Positions 14,997-23,305 of a stretch of DNA of 40,365 bases are shown here, one piece after another; position 1 is the first letter of the stretch; each line of letters opens with the position of its first letter. Position numbers and translations under genes: made by a program. Origin of the DNA: Mycobacteriaceae bacterium 1482268.1 (GTDB lineage: Bacteria; Actinomycetota; Actinomycetes; Mycobacteriales; Mycobacteriaceae); the NCBI GenBank assembly GCA_001665255.1, contig LZSH01000066.1, positions 1 through 40,365 on the forward strand. The letters are read 5' to 3'. Below the pieces are notes generated by a model. It ran no database searches and was not told the origin of the DNA. It saw only the letters and a list, made by a program, of their open reading frames with translations.

Positions 14997-16313
14997 TCAC
15001 TCCGGATTGACCGAATTTGCGCCTGTCTCGTCCGGCTCCAGCGCGTGCTCGTGTTGGCGGTGCAGCCCCATACGGTCGTAGAAGCGGGTAGCCGCCGCGC
15101 CGACCACGAGGCCGATGACAAGACCGACCGCGGTCATCGCGACTGACCCGGCCAGGCCCGCGTCGGCGCGGCCGTCGAGGTACAGCAGCGCGCGTGTGCC
15201 GAGGAAGACTTGATGCATCGGCTCAAATGTCGCCAGCCAGCCGAAGATCGGCGGCGCGGCCTGCAGCGGGATGGTGGCGCCATTCGACGGCAGGCCCAGC
15301 ATCACGAAGATGAACAGGTTGACCAGCAGGCCCGTCGACCCGAGCGCGGCGATCAGCGACGTCGAGGTGATCCCCACAGCCGAGATCGTGAACGCTCCAA
15401 AGAGCCACAGTGCCAACACGTTAGGGATCGGCATGCCAAGCGCGTGACCGATGACGATGTAGAGCACCGACGCCAGCACGGCGATCACCACCATGAACGC
15501 CCACTTCACCAGCAGGGTCTTGAACCGCGAGATGCTGACCTGCTCGGCGAACCGGTACACCGGGCCCAACTCGGCCGGAATGAAGCCCAGCATCGAATCG
15601 ACCAGAGAGCTGACGACGATGCTGCCGGTGAACCCGGCGAGTAGGAGCAGAAGCGCGTAATAGAACGCCGACAAACCGTTGCCGGTGCCGTTCGGCAGCG
15701 GGTTCCAGTCGTTGAGTTGGACGTCGATCGGATTCGACAACGCCAGGGACGCCGCTCCGGGCAGCGGTGTCGAGCCGGCACCCTGCGCCACCTGAGCAGA
15801 GACCTGCTTGCCCACGTCGGTGTCGATGGCGTGAACGGCCTTGCCCAGTGCCTCCTCCGCGATGCTCGCGCCCATCTCGCTGGCGCGCGGATTCACCGAG
15901 ATCGTCACGACCGGCTTAGCCAACGACCCCGGTTTCAGAGCGTTTGCGCCAAACCCCTGCAACTCGGCCGAGAAGTCCTCGGGTATCTGCACCACTCCGT
16001 AGATCTGGGCGGTGCGCAACTGCTCGTCGGCCTCGTTGGCCGACAGCACGCGCACGTCGAACTGTTCGGAGTCGAGACCCGACACCAGCCCTTCGACGAT
16101 CTGCGCTCCTGACGTGCCCTTGTCGGCGTTGACGACGGCGACGGGGAAAAGGCGCAAGTTCGTGTTCGGGTTGAGTATCCCCGCGAGATAGAGGGCGGCA
16201 AGCGTCCCGAGCACCACCAGCGCGACGACGACGGGCGCCAACCAGAACCGCGGGGTGCGCAGCGCGGCAGGCGATTCCGTCGCGGCGTGGCGTGTCTGCG
16301 GATGATGGGTCAT
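14997..16313 (-). CDS. YhgE/Pip- or DUF3533-type membrane permease
   Basis: A 438-residue membrane protein with one N-terminal helix (about 25-45), a large outside domain (about 50-215) and five to six C-terminal helices, the layout of YhgE/Pip and DUF3533 proteins related to ABC-2 permeases. The outside domain begins LRLFPVAVVNADKG, the family hallmark, followed by GVVQIPEDFSAEL. Members act in export of lipids, drugs or secreted proteins, or serve as phage receptors. Its ATG overlaps the stop of the MFS gene (ATGA, 16310-16313), so it is the last gene of a three-gene operon. This pairing suggests a shared export function. The substrate is unknown. Confidence 0.75.
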   Translation of the reverse strand: MTHHPQTRHAATESPAALRTPRFWLAPVVVALVVLGTLAALYLAGILNPNTNLRLFPVAVVNADKGTSGAQIVEGLVSGLDSEQFDVRVLSANEADEQLRTAQIYGVVQIPEDFSAELQGFGANALKPGSLAKPVVTISVNPRASEMGASIAEEALGKAVHAIDTDVGKQVSAQVAQGAGSTPLPGAASLALSNPIDVQLNDWNPLPNGTGNGLSAFYYALLLLLAGFTGSIVVSSLVDSMLGFIPAELGPVYRFAEQVSISRFKTLLVKWAFMVVIAVLASVLYIVIGHALGMPIPNVLALWLFGAFTISAVGITSTSLIAALGSTGLLVNLFIFVMLGLPSNGATIPLQAAPPIFGWLATFEPMHQVFLGTRALLYLDGRADAGLAGSVAMTAVGLVIGLVVGAAATRFYDRMGLHRQHEHALEPDETGANSVNPE

Positions 16314-17866
16314 CGGTGCTCCTGTTCGGTAGAGCCGGGTCGAAGTAACACGAGGGCGAGCACGATGGCGGCGATCGGGACGACGGCCATCATCAGGCTG
16401 AGCGTGTGGATGGCCTCGACCATGCTTGCCTCCGCGCCCGCGACGATCTCCCGAGCCCGTTGCGCGTCAACGATGTTCGCCCCGCCGGTCGACGCGACGG
16501 AGGTGCCGTGTGCGATACGCAGCGCTTCGCGCGCCTGATCGACGGTGATGTCGGTTTGGGAGAGCCTGCGCATCGCGTCGTGGGTGAACAGTGTGGTGCC
16601 GATGAGCGCGAACAGCGCCGGCCCCAACGAGTATCCCGCTTGGCCGACAGCCGATTTGACCGCCGACACCGAGCCACCCAGATCCGCTGGTGCAGACGAC
16701 ATCATGATTGTCGACTGCGGCGTCTGCACCACCGCGCCGCCGATCGCATTCAACGCCACCGCGACGAAGAACACCACCAGCGACGTGTGCTCGTCAATCA
16801 CCGTCAGCGCCAGCAACCCGGCGAGAAGAAGCGCCAGACCCGCAACGAGAACCGTTCGGTCGCCGAACTTTTCGGTGGCACGTCCCGAGCTCGTCGCCGC
16901 GAACGCCTGCAGAACCGTCGCCGGAACCAGCAGCAGTCCGAGCAGCGCCGGCGACTCCGCCCGCACGGTGACGAGATAGAAGGCGAACAGGATCGTCGAC
17001 CCGCCGGTCAGGAAATTGAACGTCGCTCCGGCGGCGACCGCGGCGTTGAACCGGCCGGAACGAAAGATCCGCAAGTCCAGCGCCGGGTCGGGCGTCCGGC
17101 TTTCGCGCATCACGAACGCGACACCCGCGATGACGCCGACCAGGATGGGAACGAGCGCCTTCGCATGAAAGCCGCTCTGCAGTCCCGAAATGCCGTACAC
17201 CAACGCAAGCAGCGCCGTGGCCACCAAGGCCAGTCCGGCAACGTCGAGTCGACGTGGCGCGCGAAGTGTTTCGGGCACGAAACGCAGGTGGATTGCCAGG
17301 GCGATGAGCCCCGCGACCGGTGTCACGAGAAATCCTGTGCGCCAACCCAGATGCTCGGCCAGCAGGCTTCCCACCGCGGGCATCGGCGTCGTCAGCGCGA
17401 ACCCGGCGCCCAGGTACAGCGCGATCGCGGAAGCCCGTCGCTCCGGCGAAAAGACCGCGTTGATGATGGCCAGCGACAAGCCCAGCAGGAAGGCGAACGC
17501 CACACCGCTTCCCGCACGGGCAACGATCAACACCAGGCTGTTGGGCGCGGCGGCGGCGAGCAGGCCGAACCCGATCGCGCCGAACAATCCGACGGTGAAC
17601 ATCCGTCGCATGCCGTACAGGTCGCCGAGCGCGCCCGCACCCAGCACCGCCGCGGCCAATGTCAGCGTCGCGAGACTCGCCACGAAGCTGGCCGTACTCG
17701 GCGACAGTTCGAGCCCAGCCCGGACTTCGGAGATGTTGGCGGACAAGATGGTTGGGTCCGCAGCGGTGATGCTGTAACCCAGGCCCATCGCCGCGATCGT
17801 CATGGTCGCCGCAAGCCCCGACACCGCGGGTGGGCCGCCACGTGTCTTGGCGGCCGGCTGTGTCAT
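16310..17866 (-). CDS. MFS exporter, DHA2-like (14-TM drug/H+ antiporter family)
   Basis: A 518-residue major facilitator protein with about 14 hydrophobic segments. The first helix region carries ITAADPTILSANISEV; the loop GDLYGMRRMFTVGL matches motif A (G-x-L-x-D-r-x-G-r-r), and motif C-like glycines occur in ALYLGAGFALTTPMPAVGS. These point to the DHA2 proton antiporters that export drugs or lipids across the inner membrane. ATG 17866 is used because it overlaps the TGA of the upstream amidohydrolase (ATGA, 17863-17866); the longer open frame upstream is a shadow of that gene. It is followed by an ATGA-coupled permease. No regulator is adjacent. The cargo is unknown. Confidence 0.85.
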   Translation of the reverse strand: MTQPAAKTRGGPPAVSGLAATMTIAAMGLGYSITAADPTILSANISEVRAGLELSPSTASFVASLATLTLAAAVLGAGALGDLYGMRRMFTVGLFGAIGFGLLAAAAPNSLVLIVARAGSGVAFAFLLGLSLAIINAVFSPERRASAIALYLGAGFALTTPMPAVGSLLAEHLGWRTGFLVTPVAGLIALAIHLRFVPETLRAPRRLDVAGLALVATALLALVYGISGLQSGFHAKALVPILVGVIAGVAFVMRESRTPDPALDLRIFRSGRFNAAVAAGATFNFLTGGSTILFAFYLVTVRAESPALLGLLLVPATVLQAFAATSSGRATEKFGDRTVLVAGLALLLAGLLALTVIDEHTSLVVFFVAVALNAIGGAVVQTPQSTIMMSSAPADLGGSVSAVKSAVGQAGYSLGPALFALIGTTLFTHDAMRRLSQTDITVDQAREALRIAHGTSVASTGGANIVDAQRAREIVAGAEASMVEAIHTLSLMMAVVPIAAIVLALVLLRPGSTEQEHR

Positions 17867-19464
17867 GCGCCGTAAACCTGTTGGCCGGCAAGGAAGGTCG
17901 CGAGCACCTCGAGGTCGGCAATCTCCTCCGGAGGTACGGTGCGCGGATCGGCCGACAGCACCACCATGTCGGCGTACTTGCCGACTTCCAGCGAGCCGAT
18001 GACGTCGTCGGAGAACAGCTGCCACGCCGCGTCGATGGTCTGGGCGCGGATCGCCTGCTCGACCGTGATGCGTTCCTCTGGGCCGATCACCCGGCCTGAC
18101 GGCGCTGTGCGGGTGACGGCGACGCTCATGTTGCGCAGCGGTTCCTCCGGCGTGACGGGCGGGTCGTTGTGCAACGAGATGCGCATGCCCGTCTTGACTG
18201 CGGTGCCGCAGGGCATCCACCGTTCGCCGTGTTCAGGACCGAAGAGGCCGTCGACGATCACGTCGCCCCAGTAGTGGATCTGGTCGACGAAGATGCTGCA
18301 GGTGACGCCGAGGTCGTGGGCGCGCTGCAGCTGTTCGGGCCGGATGGCTCCGACGTGTTCGAGCCGTAGCCGGTGGTCGGCGCGCGGGTGGCGCGACAGT
18401 GCTTCCTCGTAGACGTCGAGGATGGTGTCGATGCCGGCATCGCCCTGGACATGGCAGGCCATCGGCCAGCCTTGGGGGAAGTACGCCGCGACGATCTCGT
18501 GAAGTTGTTCGCGGGTGTAGTTGGCGTGACCGCACGATCCGGGCGTCACACCGATGGTGCGCGTCGCTTCGGTGTCCAGATACGGGAACGACAGGTCGAT
18601 GTTGCCGATCCACGGGGAGCCGTCGACCCAGATCTTGATGCCAACCTGGCGGAAGAGGTCGTCGCCGTTATCGGGAGTCTCGTCCGTGGTCATTGCGGCG
18701 GTGGAGATCTCGTACACGCGGAAACGGACGGTGAGGGCGTCGTGCATCTGCGCGATCATCGGCCGAAAGATCGGGTCGAAGGCCATCTCCGAACACGTCG
18801 TCAAGCCCGCTTTGTTGAGGCGGGCCATCTCCGCGCGCAGCATCGCCGGGTAGGCGGTCGGATCGATCGCCCCGGTGAGCAGCGGGAAGACGGCGCCGGT
18901 CTCCTCGGCGGTGCCGTCGAGGTCACCGTTGGCGTCGCGACCGTACTTGGCGCCCTTGGGATCTGGGGTGTCGCGGGTGAGCCCGGCCTGCTTGGCGGCG
19001 ACGGTGTTGAAGTACGCCTTGTGGCCGGAGTTGTGCATGATGAACAGCGGCGTGTCCGGAGCGATCTCGTCGAGCCAGGCCAGCGTCGGCTCCGGAAGAC
19101 CTGTCTGCAACAGCGCGTCCCAGCCTACGAGATAGGCCCCATCGGAACCGCGCTTGGCGACCTCACTGCGGATCGCGGCGACGACGTCGTCGGCGTTGCG
19201 CATGGTGACCGGGCGGATGTCGACCATCCGGTCGGACAGCACCACGGCCTCGTTCAGCGGGTGGCCGTGCGCCTCCACGAAGCCGGGCATCACGCAGCCA
19301 TCGATGTCGAGCTTCTGCGTGCTGGGCCCGATCCACTTCTCGATCTGGTCTCGCGTGCCGACGGCAACGATGCGACCGGCGGACACCGCGAGCGCCTCGG
19401 CGGTGGGTTGCAACTCGTCGACGGTGAGAATGGTTCCCTGAATCACCAGGTCAGCGGCAGGCAT
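17863..19464 (-). CDS. Amidohydrolase 3 (YtcJ-like) metal-dependent hydrolase
   Basis: A 533-residue amidohydrolase-superfamily enzyme with the composite beta-sandwich plus TIM-barrel layout of YtcJ-like proteins. Metal ligands are visible: HxH in GFVEAHGHP, histidines in MACHVQGDAGID and LRLEHVGAIRP, and the C-terminal aspartate in ISLHNDPPVTP. The chain closes with GSLEVGKYADMVVLSADP, the usual return strand. There is no signal peptide. It is the first gene of a coupled operon with an MFS exporter and a YhgE-like permease, which suggests that a compound is hydrolysed and that product or substrate is exported. That role is an inference; family substrates range from amides to cyclic ureas. 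Confidence 0.85.
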   Translation of the reverse strand: MPAADLVIQGTILTVDELQPTAEALAVSAGRIVAVGTRDQIEKWIGPSTQKLDIDGCVMPGFVEAHGHPLNEAVVLSDRMVDIRPVTMRNADDVVAAIRSEVAKRGSDGAYLVGWDALLQTGLPEPTLAWLDEIAPDTPLFIMHNSGHKAYFNTVAAKQAGLTRDTPDPKGAKYGRDANGDLDGTAEETGAVFPLLTGAIDPTAYPAMLRAEMARLNKAGLTTCSEMAFDPIFRPMIAQMHDALTVRFRVYEISTAAMTTDETPDNGDDLFRQVGIKIWVDGSPWIGNIDLSFPYLDTEATRTIGVTPGSCGHANYTREQLHEIVAAYFPQGWPMACHVQGDAGIDTILDVYEEALSRHPRADHRLRLEHVGAIRPEQLQRAHDLGVTCSIFVDQIHYWGDVIVDGLFGPEHGERWMPCGTAVKTGMRISLHNDPPVTPEEPLRNMSVAVTRTAPSGRVIGPEERITVEQAIRAQTIDAAWQLFSDDVIGSLEVGKYADMVVLSADPRTVPPEEIADLEVLATFLAGQQVYGA

Positions 19465-19483
19465 GACGCCATACTCTCAGGTA

Positions 19484-19501
19484 CAGCAAAAATCTTTGCT
19501 G
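19484..19501. promoter_or_regulatory. Inverted repeat upstream of the amidohydrolase-MFS operon
   Basis: CAGCAAA-AATC-TTTGCTG is a perfect 7-bp inverted repeat 20-37 bases upstream of the operon's ATG (19464). It could be an operator overlapping the promoter. The rest of 19502-19680 shows no gene. Confidence 0.3.
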
Positions 19502-19680
19502 AAATCTTGGTGTCCGGCTCGATTTCGAAGGGCGCCGTGCGGGTCGCCGCCGGACCTACCGCGGATCACTCGGCGGCATGGCCTACACCGGTGCCTATCC
19601 TCAGCTGCTCGCCAGGATCTCGCGCGCTTAGCGAGCCGTGGCTGGCTGCGGCGAGTCCGGGGCCATGGTCACGGCATTTG

Positions 19681-21573
19681 TCAGCGGATCACGCGGTGCA
19701 CGTTTTCGTTCGCGGCACCGCCATCCTGCGCGATCCACGGCCCCTCGATCGACGGGTCGATGATGCCCTCCTCCAGCCACGTGTAGCGACCCTCGAGCAC
19801 TCCGCGAGCCAGCGTCCAGTCGGAATCGTCGCTGTTCTGCCAGAGTCCGTCGAACAGCCGCTCGGCCCGAACCCGGGCCTGCTGGCAAAACGCATCGGCG
19901 AGCTCGACGGCTGTGCCGTCGGCCCTGTCTCGCTGTGCCCGGACGCACGCCGCGGTCATCGCGAAGAGCTCCGCGCCGATATCGACGATCCGTCCCAGGA
20001 ATCGTTGCTTGTGCTCTAGCTTGCCCTGCCATCGCGACATTCCGTAGAAAGTGCTGCGCGCCAGGCGGCGGCTCGCCCGTTCGACGTAGCGCAGATGGCT
20101 TGCCAGTGGCCCGAATTCATGGAAAGACGTGGGCAGCTGACCTTTTCCGGCTACCAAGGTCGGCAGCCAGCGGGCGTAGAACTTGCCGGCCTCCGTCGCT
20201 GCCTTCGCCTTCTGCTTCAGATCGGCATCGGGGTCGATGATGTCGCCGGCCACCGAAAGATGCGCGTCGACCGCCTCGCGGGCGATCAGCAGATGCATGA
20301 TCTCGGTGGAGCCTTCGAAGATGCGGTTGATGCGCATGTCCCGCAGCACCTGCTCAGCGGGCACCCCGCGTTCGCCGCGCGCGGCGAGCGACTGGGCGGT
20401 CTCAAAGCCACGTCCGCCGCGGATCTGTACCAACTCGTCGGCGATCAGCCAGCCCATCTCCGAGCCGTAGAGCTTGGCCAGTGCCGCCTCGATCCGAATG
20501 TCATGTGCGCCCGCGTCGGCAAGTTCGCTCGACAGCTCGAGCATTGCCTCTAGCCCGTACGCCGTGGCTGCGATGAAGGCGATCTTGCCGGATACGGCTT
20601 CGTGCTCACCGACGGGCCGGCCCCATTGCACCCGCTCCCGAGACCATTCCCTGGCGATCTTGAGGCACCATTTCGCCGAGCCCGCGCACACCGCCGGCAA
20701 CGACAGCCGTCCCACGTTGAGCGTGGACAGCGCGACCTTGAGGCCCTCGCCTTCCTTGCCGATGCGGTTGGCGGCGGGTACCCGCACATCGTTCAACCGC
20801 GTCAGGCCGTTTTCGATGCCGCGTAATCCCATGAACGCGTTGCGATTCTGCACAACGATGCCCTCTGCATCGGCCTCCACCACGAACGCGGTGATGCCAC
20901 CGCGGTGCCCCTCGCTCTTGGGTACCTGAGCCATCACCACCAGCAGGTCGGCGATCACACCGTTGGTCGTCCACAGCTTGACCCCGTTGAGCACATAGTC
21001 ATTGCCGTCCGGGGTGGCGGTCGCGTGCAGCCGCGCCGGGTCGCTGCCGACGTCCGGTTCGGTCAGGAGGAACGCACTGATTTCGCGCGTACATCTGGGC
21101 AACCACGTGCGCTTCTGTTCATCAGTGCCGAACATCTTGATCGGCTGGGGCACTCCAATCGACTGGTGCGCGGAAAGCAGCGCGCCCAGCGAGGGGTGTA
21201 CCGAACCGACCAACATGAGCGCCTTGTTGTAATACACCTGCGACAGACCGAGCCCGTCGTATTCGGTGCCGATCTTCATCCCGAAGGCGCCGAGCTCCTT
21301 CAAGCCCTGGATGACTTCGTCCGGGATCCGCGCGTCGCGCTCGATCACCGCGGCATCGATCTTCGACTCGCAGAAATCGCGCAGCCTGGCCAGGAATGCC
21401 TCGCCGCGCTCCCTCGCCTCCGCCGAACCACTCGGATGCGGATGGACCAGATCCAACCGCAGTCGGCCGAGGAACAATTCCTTGCCGAAACTGGGCTGGC
21501 GCCATTGGGCTTCGCGCGCCTGCTCGGCGACTTCCCTGGCCTGTCGTTCGCTGACTTGTTCCGTAGCGGTCAT
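19681..21573 (-). CDS. Acyl-CoA dehydrogenase, FadE10-like
   Basis: A 630-residue acyl-CoA dehydrogenase that closely resembles M. tuberculosis FadE10 (Rv0873) along its length. It oxidises an acyl-CoA to the enoyl-CoA with FAD. Shared segments are PSFGKELFLGRLRL at the start, ALLSAHQSIGVPQP, ISAFLLTEPDVGSDPARLHA (flavin/substrate region), GVKLWTTNGVIADLLVVMAQ, MGLRGIENGLTRL, and the active-site region RINRIFEGSTEIMHLLIAREAVDAH. The extra C-terminal domain, including RYTWLEEGIID, is typical of this long subgroup. ATG 21573 has GGAG nine bases upstream; the longer open frame is not needed. The preferred acyl chain is unknown. Confidence 0.9.
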   Translation of the reverse strand: MTATEQVSERQAREVAEQAREAQWRQPSFGKELFLGRLRLDLVHPHPSGSAEARERGEAFLARLRDFCESKIDAAVIERDARIPDEVIQGLKELGAFGMKIGTEYDGLGLSQVYYNKALMLVGSVHPSLGALLSAHQSIGVPQPIKMFGTDEQKRTWLPRCTREISAFLLTEPDVGSDPARLHATATPDGNDYVLNGVKLWTTNGVIADLLVVMAQVPKSEGHRGGITAFVVEADAEGIVVQNRNAFMGLRGIENGLTRLNDVRVPAANRIGKEGEGLKVALSTLNVGRLSLPAVCAGSAKWCLKIAREWSRERVQWGRPVGEHEAVSGKIAFIAATAYGLEAMLELSSELADAGAHDIRIEAALAKLYGSEMGWLIADELVQIRGGRGFETAQSLAARGERGVPAEQVLRDMRINRIFEGSTEIMHLLIAREAVDAHLSVAGDIIDPDADLKQKAKAATEAGKFYARWLPTLVAGKGQLPTSFHEFGPLASHLRYVERASRRLARSTFYGMSRWQGKLEHKQRFLGRIVDIGAELFAMTAACVRAQRDRADGTAVELADAFCQQARVRAERLFDGLWQNSDDSDWTLARGVLEGRYTWLEEGIIDPSIEGPWIAQDGGAANENVHRVIR

Positions 21574-21797
21574 CGCACATCTCCACAAATCCGGGCCTAC
21601 TGGACAGTAACTAAATAGGACGGGCGCGCGCAGGCTTTCCGACATCGGCTTCGGGGGCATGGCGGCCCCGGAGCGATCGACGTGGCGCTCTTCATGATTG
21701 GACGATCCTGCGCTCGGACAGCGCCGGGCAGACCCGCGGCCTCATCGTGGTGGGCGTCACGGCTGACTCGAATGTCCGATCGAGAAGCCAAATAGCC

Positions 21798-21836
21798 TCT
21801 GACCTTGGTGGCACGTGCAGGATTCGAACCTGCGTA
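21798..21836 (-). repeat. Duplicated 3' end of tRNA-Tyr (attachment-site-like)
   Basis: This 39-bp stretch matches 22545-22583 at 37 of 39 positions in the same orientation, 747 bp away. It contains the T-arm GCAGGTTCGAATCCTGC, the 3' acceptor strand, and about 7-10 bp of sequence downstream of the tRNA. The 5' acceptor partner strand and a recognisable anticodon arm are absent, so it is not a working tRNA. A weak GGAGCGG match further upstream leaves a decayed tRNA copy as an alternative to an integration att site. Confidence 0.7.
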
Positions 21837-21878
21837 GACCTCGACGCAGACTGACATCGTCACCGCTCCACGGCATAG

Positions 21879-21913
21879 AAGGGGCCACACGTGTCCGAAG
21901 GGACCCCTTTTTT
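21879..21913 (+). terminator. Hairpin with T6 tail
   Basis: AAGGGG (21879-21884) pairs with CCCCTT (21904-21909), followed by a T-run (21908-21913). It would act on plus-strand transcripts, although no plus-strand gene is seen immediately upstream. It may be left over from rearrangement at this locus. Confidence 0.4.
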
Positions 21914-21996
21914 GGGATCGGTAGCCGCATGGTCCGGGGTTCACTTACCTTCAACGACGCCGCACCAATCACCGGCGCACGACGAAGGGACAATTC

Positions 21997-22371
21997 ATGC
22001 ACGCTAAACGGGTGCTCGCCGCGACAATGACCTCGGCGGGGCTCACGGTGGCCGGCTTAATCCTGGGCTCGGGGACGGCCCTGGCCATTCCGTCACAGCC
22101 GCACCAGTGGTGCCCCGGAACGCCCATGTACAGCCCGTACGGGCCAGGGGGGCAGTACACCTGGGACATGAACGTGTGTCACACCTGGCAGTACGTCAAG
22201 ACGGGGATGGGCAATGTGGCGCATCAGGTGCACACCGGGATGACCCCCGACAGCGGCTCCTACTTCACGTTGGAGCGCAGCGAACTGTGGGACGGCCCCG
22301 AGATCCCTCCGGGAGCGGCGGCGGAGTGCAACGGCAACGACATGTTCACCGGCATACCCCTTCCCTGCTAG
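21997..22371 (+). CDS. Small secreted protein, function unknown
   Basis: A 124-residue protein with a clear Sec signal peptide: MHAKRVLAATMTSAGLTVAG, then cleavage after ALA near residue 30. The mature part is about 94 residues, rich in Pro, Gly, His and Trp, with four cysteines (WCPG, NVCHTW, AECNG and the final C) that could make two disulfides. It resembles small mycobacterial secreted proteins of unknown role, and I do not recognise a named family. AAGGGA lies just upstream of the ATG. The gene sits alone between tRNA-Tyr and the duplicated tRNA 3' end, so it may have arrived with an integrated element. Confidence 0.75.
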   Translation: MHAKRVLAATMTSAGLTVAGLILGSGTALAIPSQPHQWCPGTPMYSPYGPGGQYTWDMNVCHTWQYVKTGMGNVAHQVHTGMTPDSGSYFTLERSELWDGPEIPPGAAAECNGNDMFTGIPLPC

Positions 22372-22416
22372 CGGCGTCATGTGGAGGCAGCGCTATCCCG
22401 AAGAATGCCTGAGCTT

Positions 22417-22500
22417 TCATCGGGAGCTGCGTTCCTCGTATTCGAGGATCATTTTCTCGAATGCCCCGGGCGCCATCGCGTCAATGTCCGCCTTGCTCAA
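22417..22500 (-). other. Possible 27-codon ORF or C-terminal gene remnant
   Basis: The minus-strand frame reads SKADIDAMAPGAFEKMILEY then EERSSR and a stop, with codon use typical of this genome. It could begin at TTG 22500, but no clear ribosome site is present, and the frame stays open upstream for a few codons to the tRNA terminator. It is either a tiny gene or the tail of a lost gene. No family is recognised. Confidence 0.3.
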
Positions 22501-22526
22501 CGAGATACCAACTGAAATGAGTGAAG

Positions 22527-22545
22527 GGCCCCTTGAAAGGGGGCC
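22527..22545 (-). terminator. Terminator-like hairpin downstream of tRNA-Tyr
   Basis: GGCCCC and GGGGCC (22527-22532 and 22540-22545) form a strong stem just past the tRNA 3' end on the minus strand, followed by TTCACTCATTTC. The T content of the tail is modest. Confidence 0.4.
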
Positions 22546-22583
22546 TGACCTGGGTGGCAGGTGCAGGATTCGAACCTGCGTAG
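22545..22583 (-). repeat. tRNA-Tyr 3' end copy matching 21798-21836
   Basis: This is the intact partner of the duplicated tRNA end, same orientation, offset 747 bp, two mismatches (at 22552 and 22560). The match continues about 10 bp beyond the tRNA into its downstream flank, as phage and island att cores often do. Confidence 0.7.
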
Positions 22584-22637
22584 GCGTAAGCCGACGGATT
22601 TACAGTCCGCTCCCATTGGCCGCTCGGGCAACCTGCC
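22555..22637 (-). tRNA. tRNA-Tyr (anticodon GTA)
   Basis: An 83-nt type II tRNA with a long variable arm. The acceptor strands GGCAGGT and ACCTGCC pair fully, the anticodon loop is CTGTAAA (GTA), and the T-arm is GCAGG-TTCGAAT-CCTGC. The discriminator is A. The CCA end is not encoded (ACCC follows), so it must be added after transcription. Its 3' 29 bases plus the flank are duplicated at 21798-21836. Confidence 0.95.
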
Positions 22638-22813
22638 TGGTGCGAGTAGCAAGGGTACAACGAGGTGGCACCAGGAATGAAAACGGCCAACCGCCCTTCC
22701 CCCGAGATTGACGTTTTGGCGCGATCTACTCGCACTTCTGCGCCCATATGTTGGTTTGGGCGTCGTGGGATAGTACGTACGTAGAAGGCACAACGAGAGG
22801 AGAACGGGATCCA

Positions 22814-23305
22814 ATGGCGGATTCAAGCTTCGACGTCGTCAGCAAGGTCGACCGCCAAGAAGTCGACAACGCCCTCAACCAGGCCGCCAAGGAGCTTTCC
22901 ACGCGCTTCGACTTCCGCGGCACCGACACCCGCATCGAATGGCAGGGCGAGGAGGCGATCACGATCACCTCATCGACCGAGGAACGGGTGAAGGCCGCCG
23001 TTGACGTGTTCAAGGAAAAGCTCATCCGCCGCGACATCTCGATGAAGGCCTTCGACGCCGGCGAGCCCCAGGCCTCCGGCAAGACGTACAAGGTCAGCGG
23101 AAGCCTCAAGCAGGGCATCGACAGCGAGAGCGCCAAGAAGATCACCAAGCTGATCCGCGACGACGGGCCCAAGGGCGTCAAGACCCAGATCCAGGGCGAC
23201 GAGATCCGCGTCACCTCGAAGAAGCGCGACGACCTTCAGGCCGTCATCGCCATGTTGAAGAAGGCGGACCTCGACGTCGCGCTGCAGTTCGTCAACTACC
23301 GCTGA
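22814..23305 (+). CDS. yajQ: YajQ family nucleotide-binding protein
   Basis: A 163-residue YajQ-family protein with two ferredoxin-like repeats. It begins [20 protein letters not shown] and contains [56 protein letters not shown] and the terminal VALQFVNYR, all highly characteristic. YajQ proteins bind nucleotides; some (Xanthomonas, Pseudomonas) bind cyclic di-GMP and modulate transcription, which is of interest given the diguanylate cyclase at 5460-6722. ATG 22814 is preferred to the upstream start because the family begins there. It corresponds to M. tuberculosis Rv0566c. Its last 14 bp overlap the convergent lipoprotein gene. Confidence 0.95.
   Translation: MADSSFDVVSKVDRQEVDNALNQAAKELSTRFDFRGTDTRIEWQGEEAITITSSTEERVKAAVDVFKEKLIRRDISMKAFDAGEPQASGKTYKVSGSLKQGIDSESAKKITKLIRDDGPKGVKTQIQGDEIRVTSKKRDDLQAVIAMLKKADLDVALQFVNYR

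Larger units (their letters stand above)
21574..21996. other. Gene-poor region left of the tRNA-Tyr remnant
   Basis: No convincing gene is found in this 423-bp gap. It holds a partial copy of the tRNA-Tyr 3' end (21798-21836), a plus-strand hairpin with a T6 tail (21879-21913) and the ribosome site AAGGGA before the secreted-protein gene. Short frames here lack family signatures. Confidence 0.5.

Noticed and set aside
17867..18220. N-terminal extension of the MFS exporter
   Set aside because: Reads through the amidohydrolase gene in another frame; MFS helices begin just after ATG 17866.
21798..21880. Second functional tRNA gene
   Set aside because: Only the T-arm and 3' acceptor strand are present; no matching 5' acceptor strand or anticodon arm.
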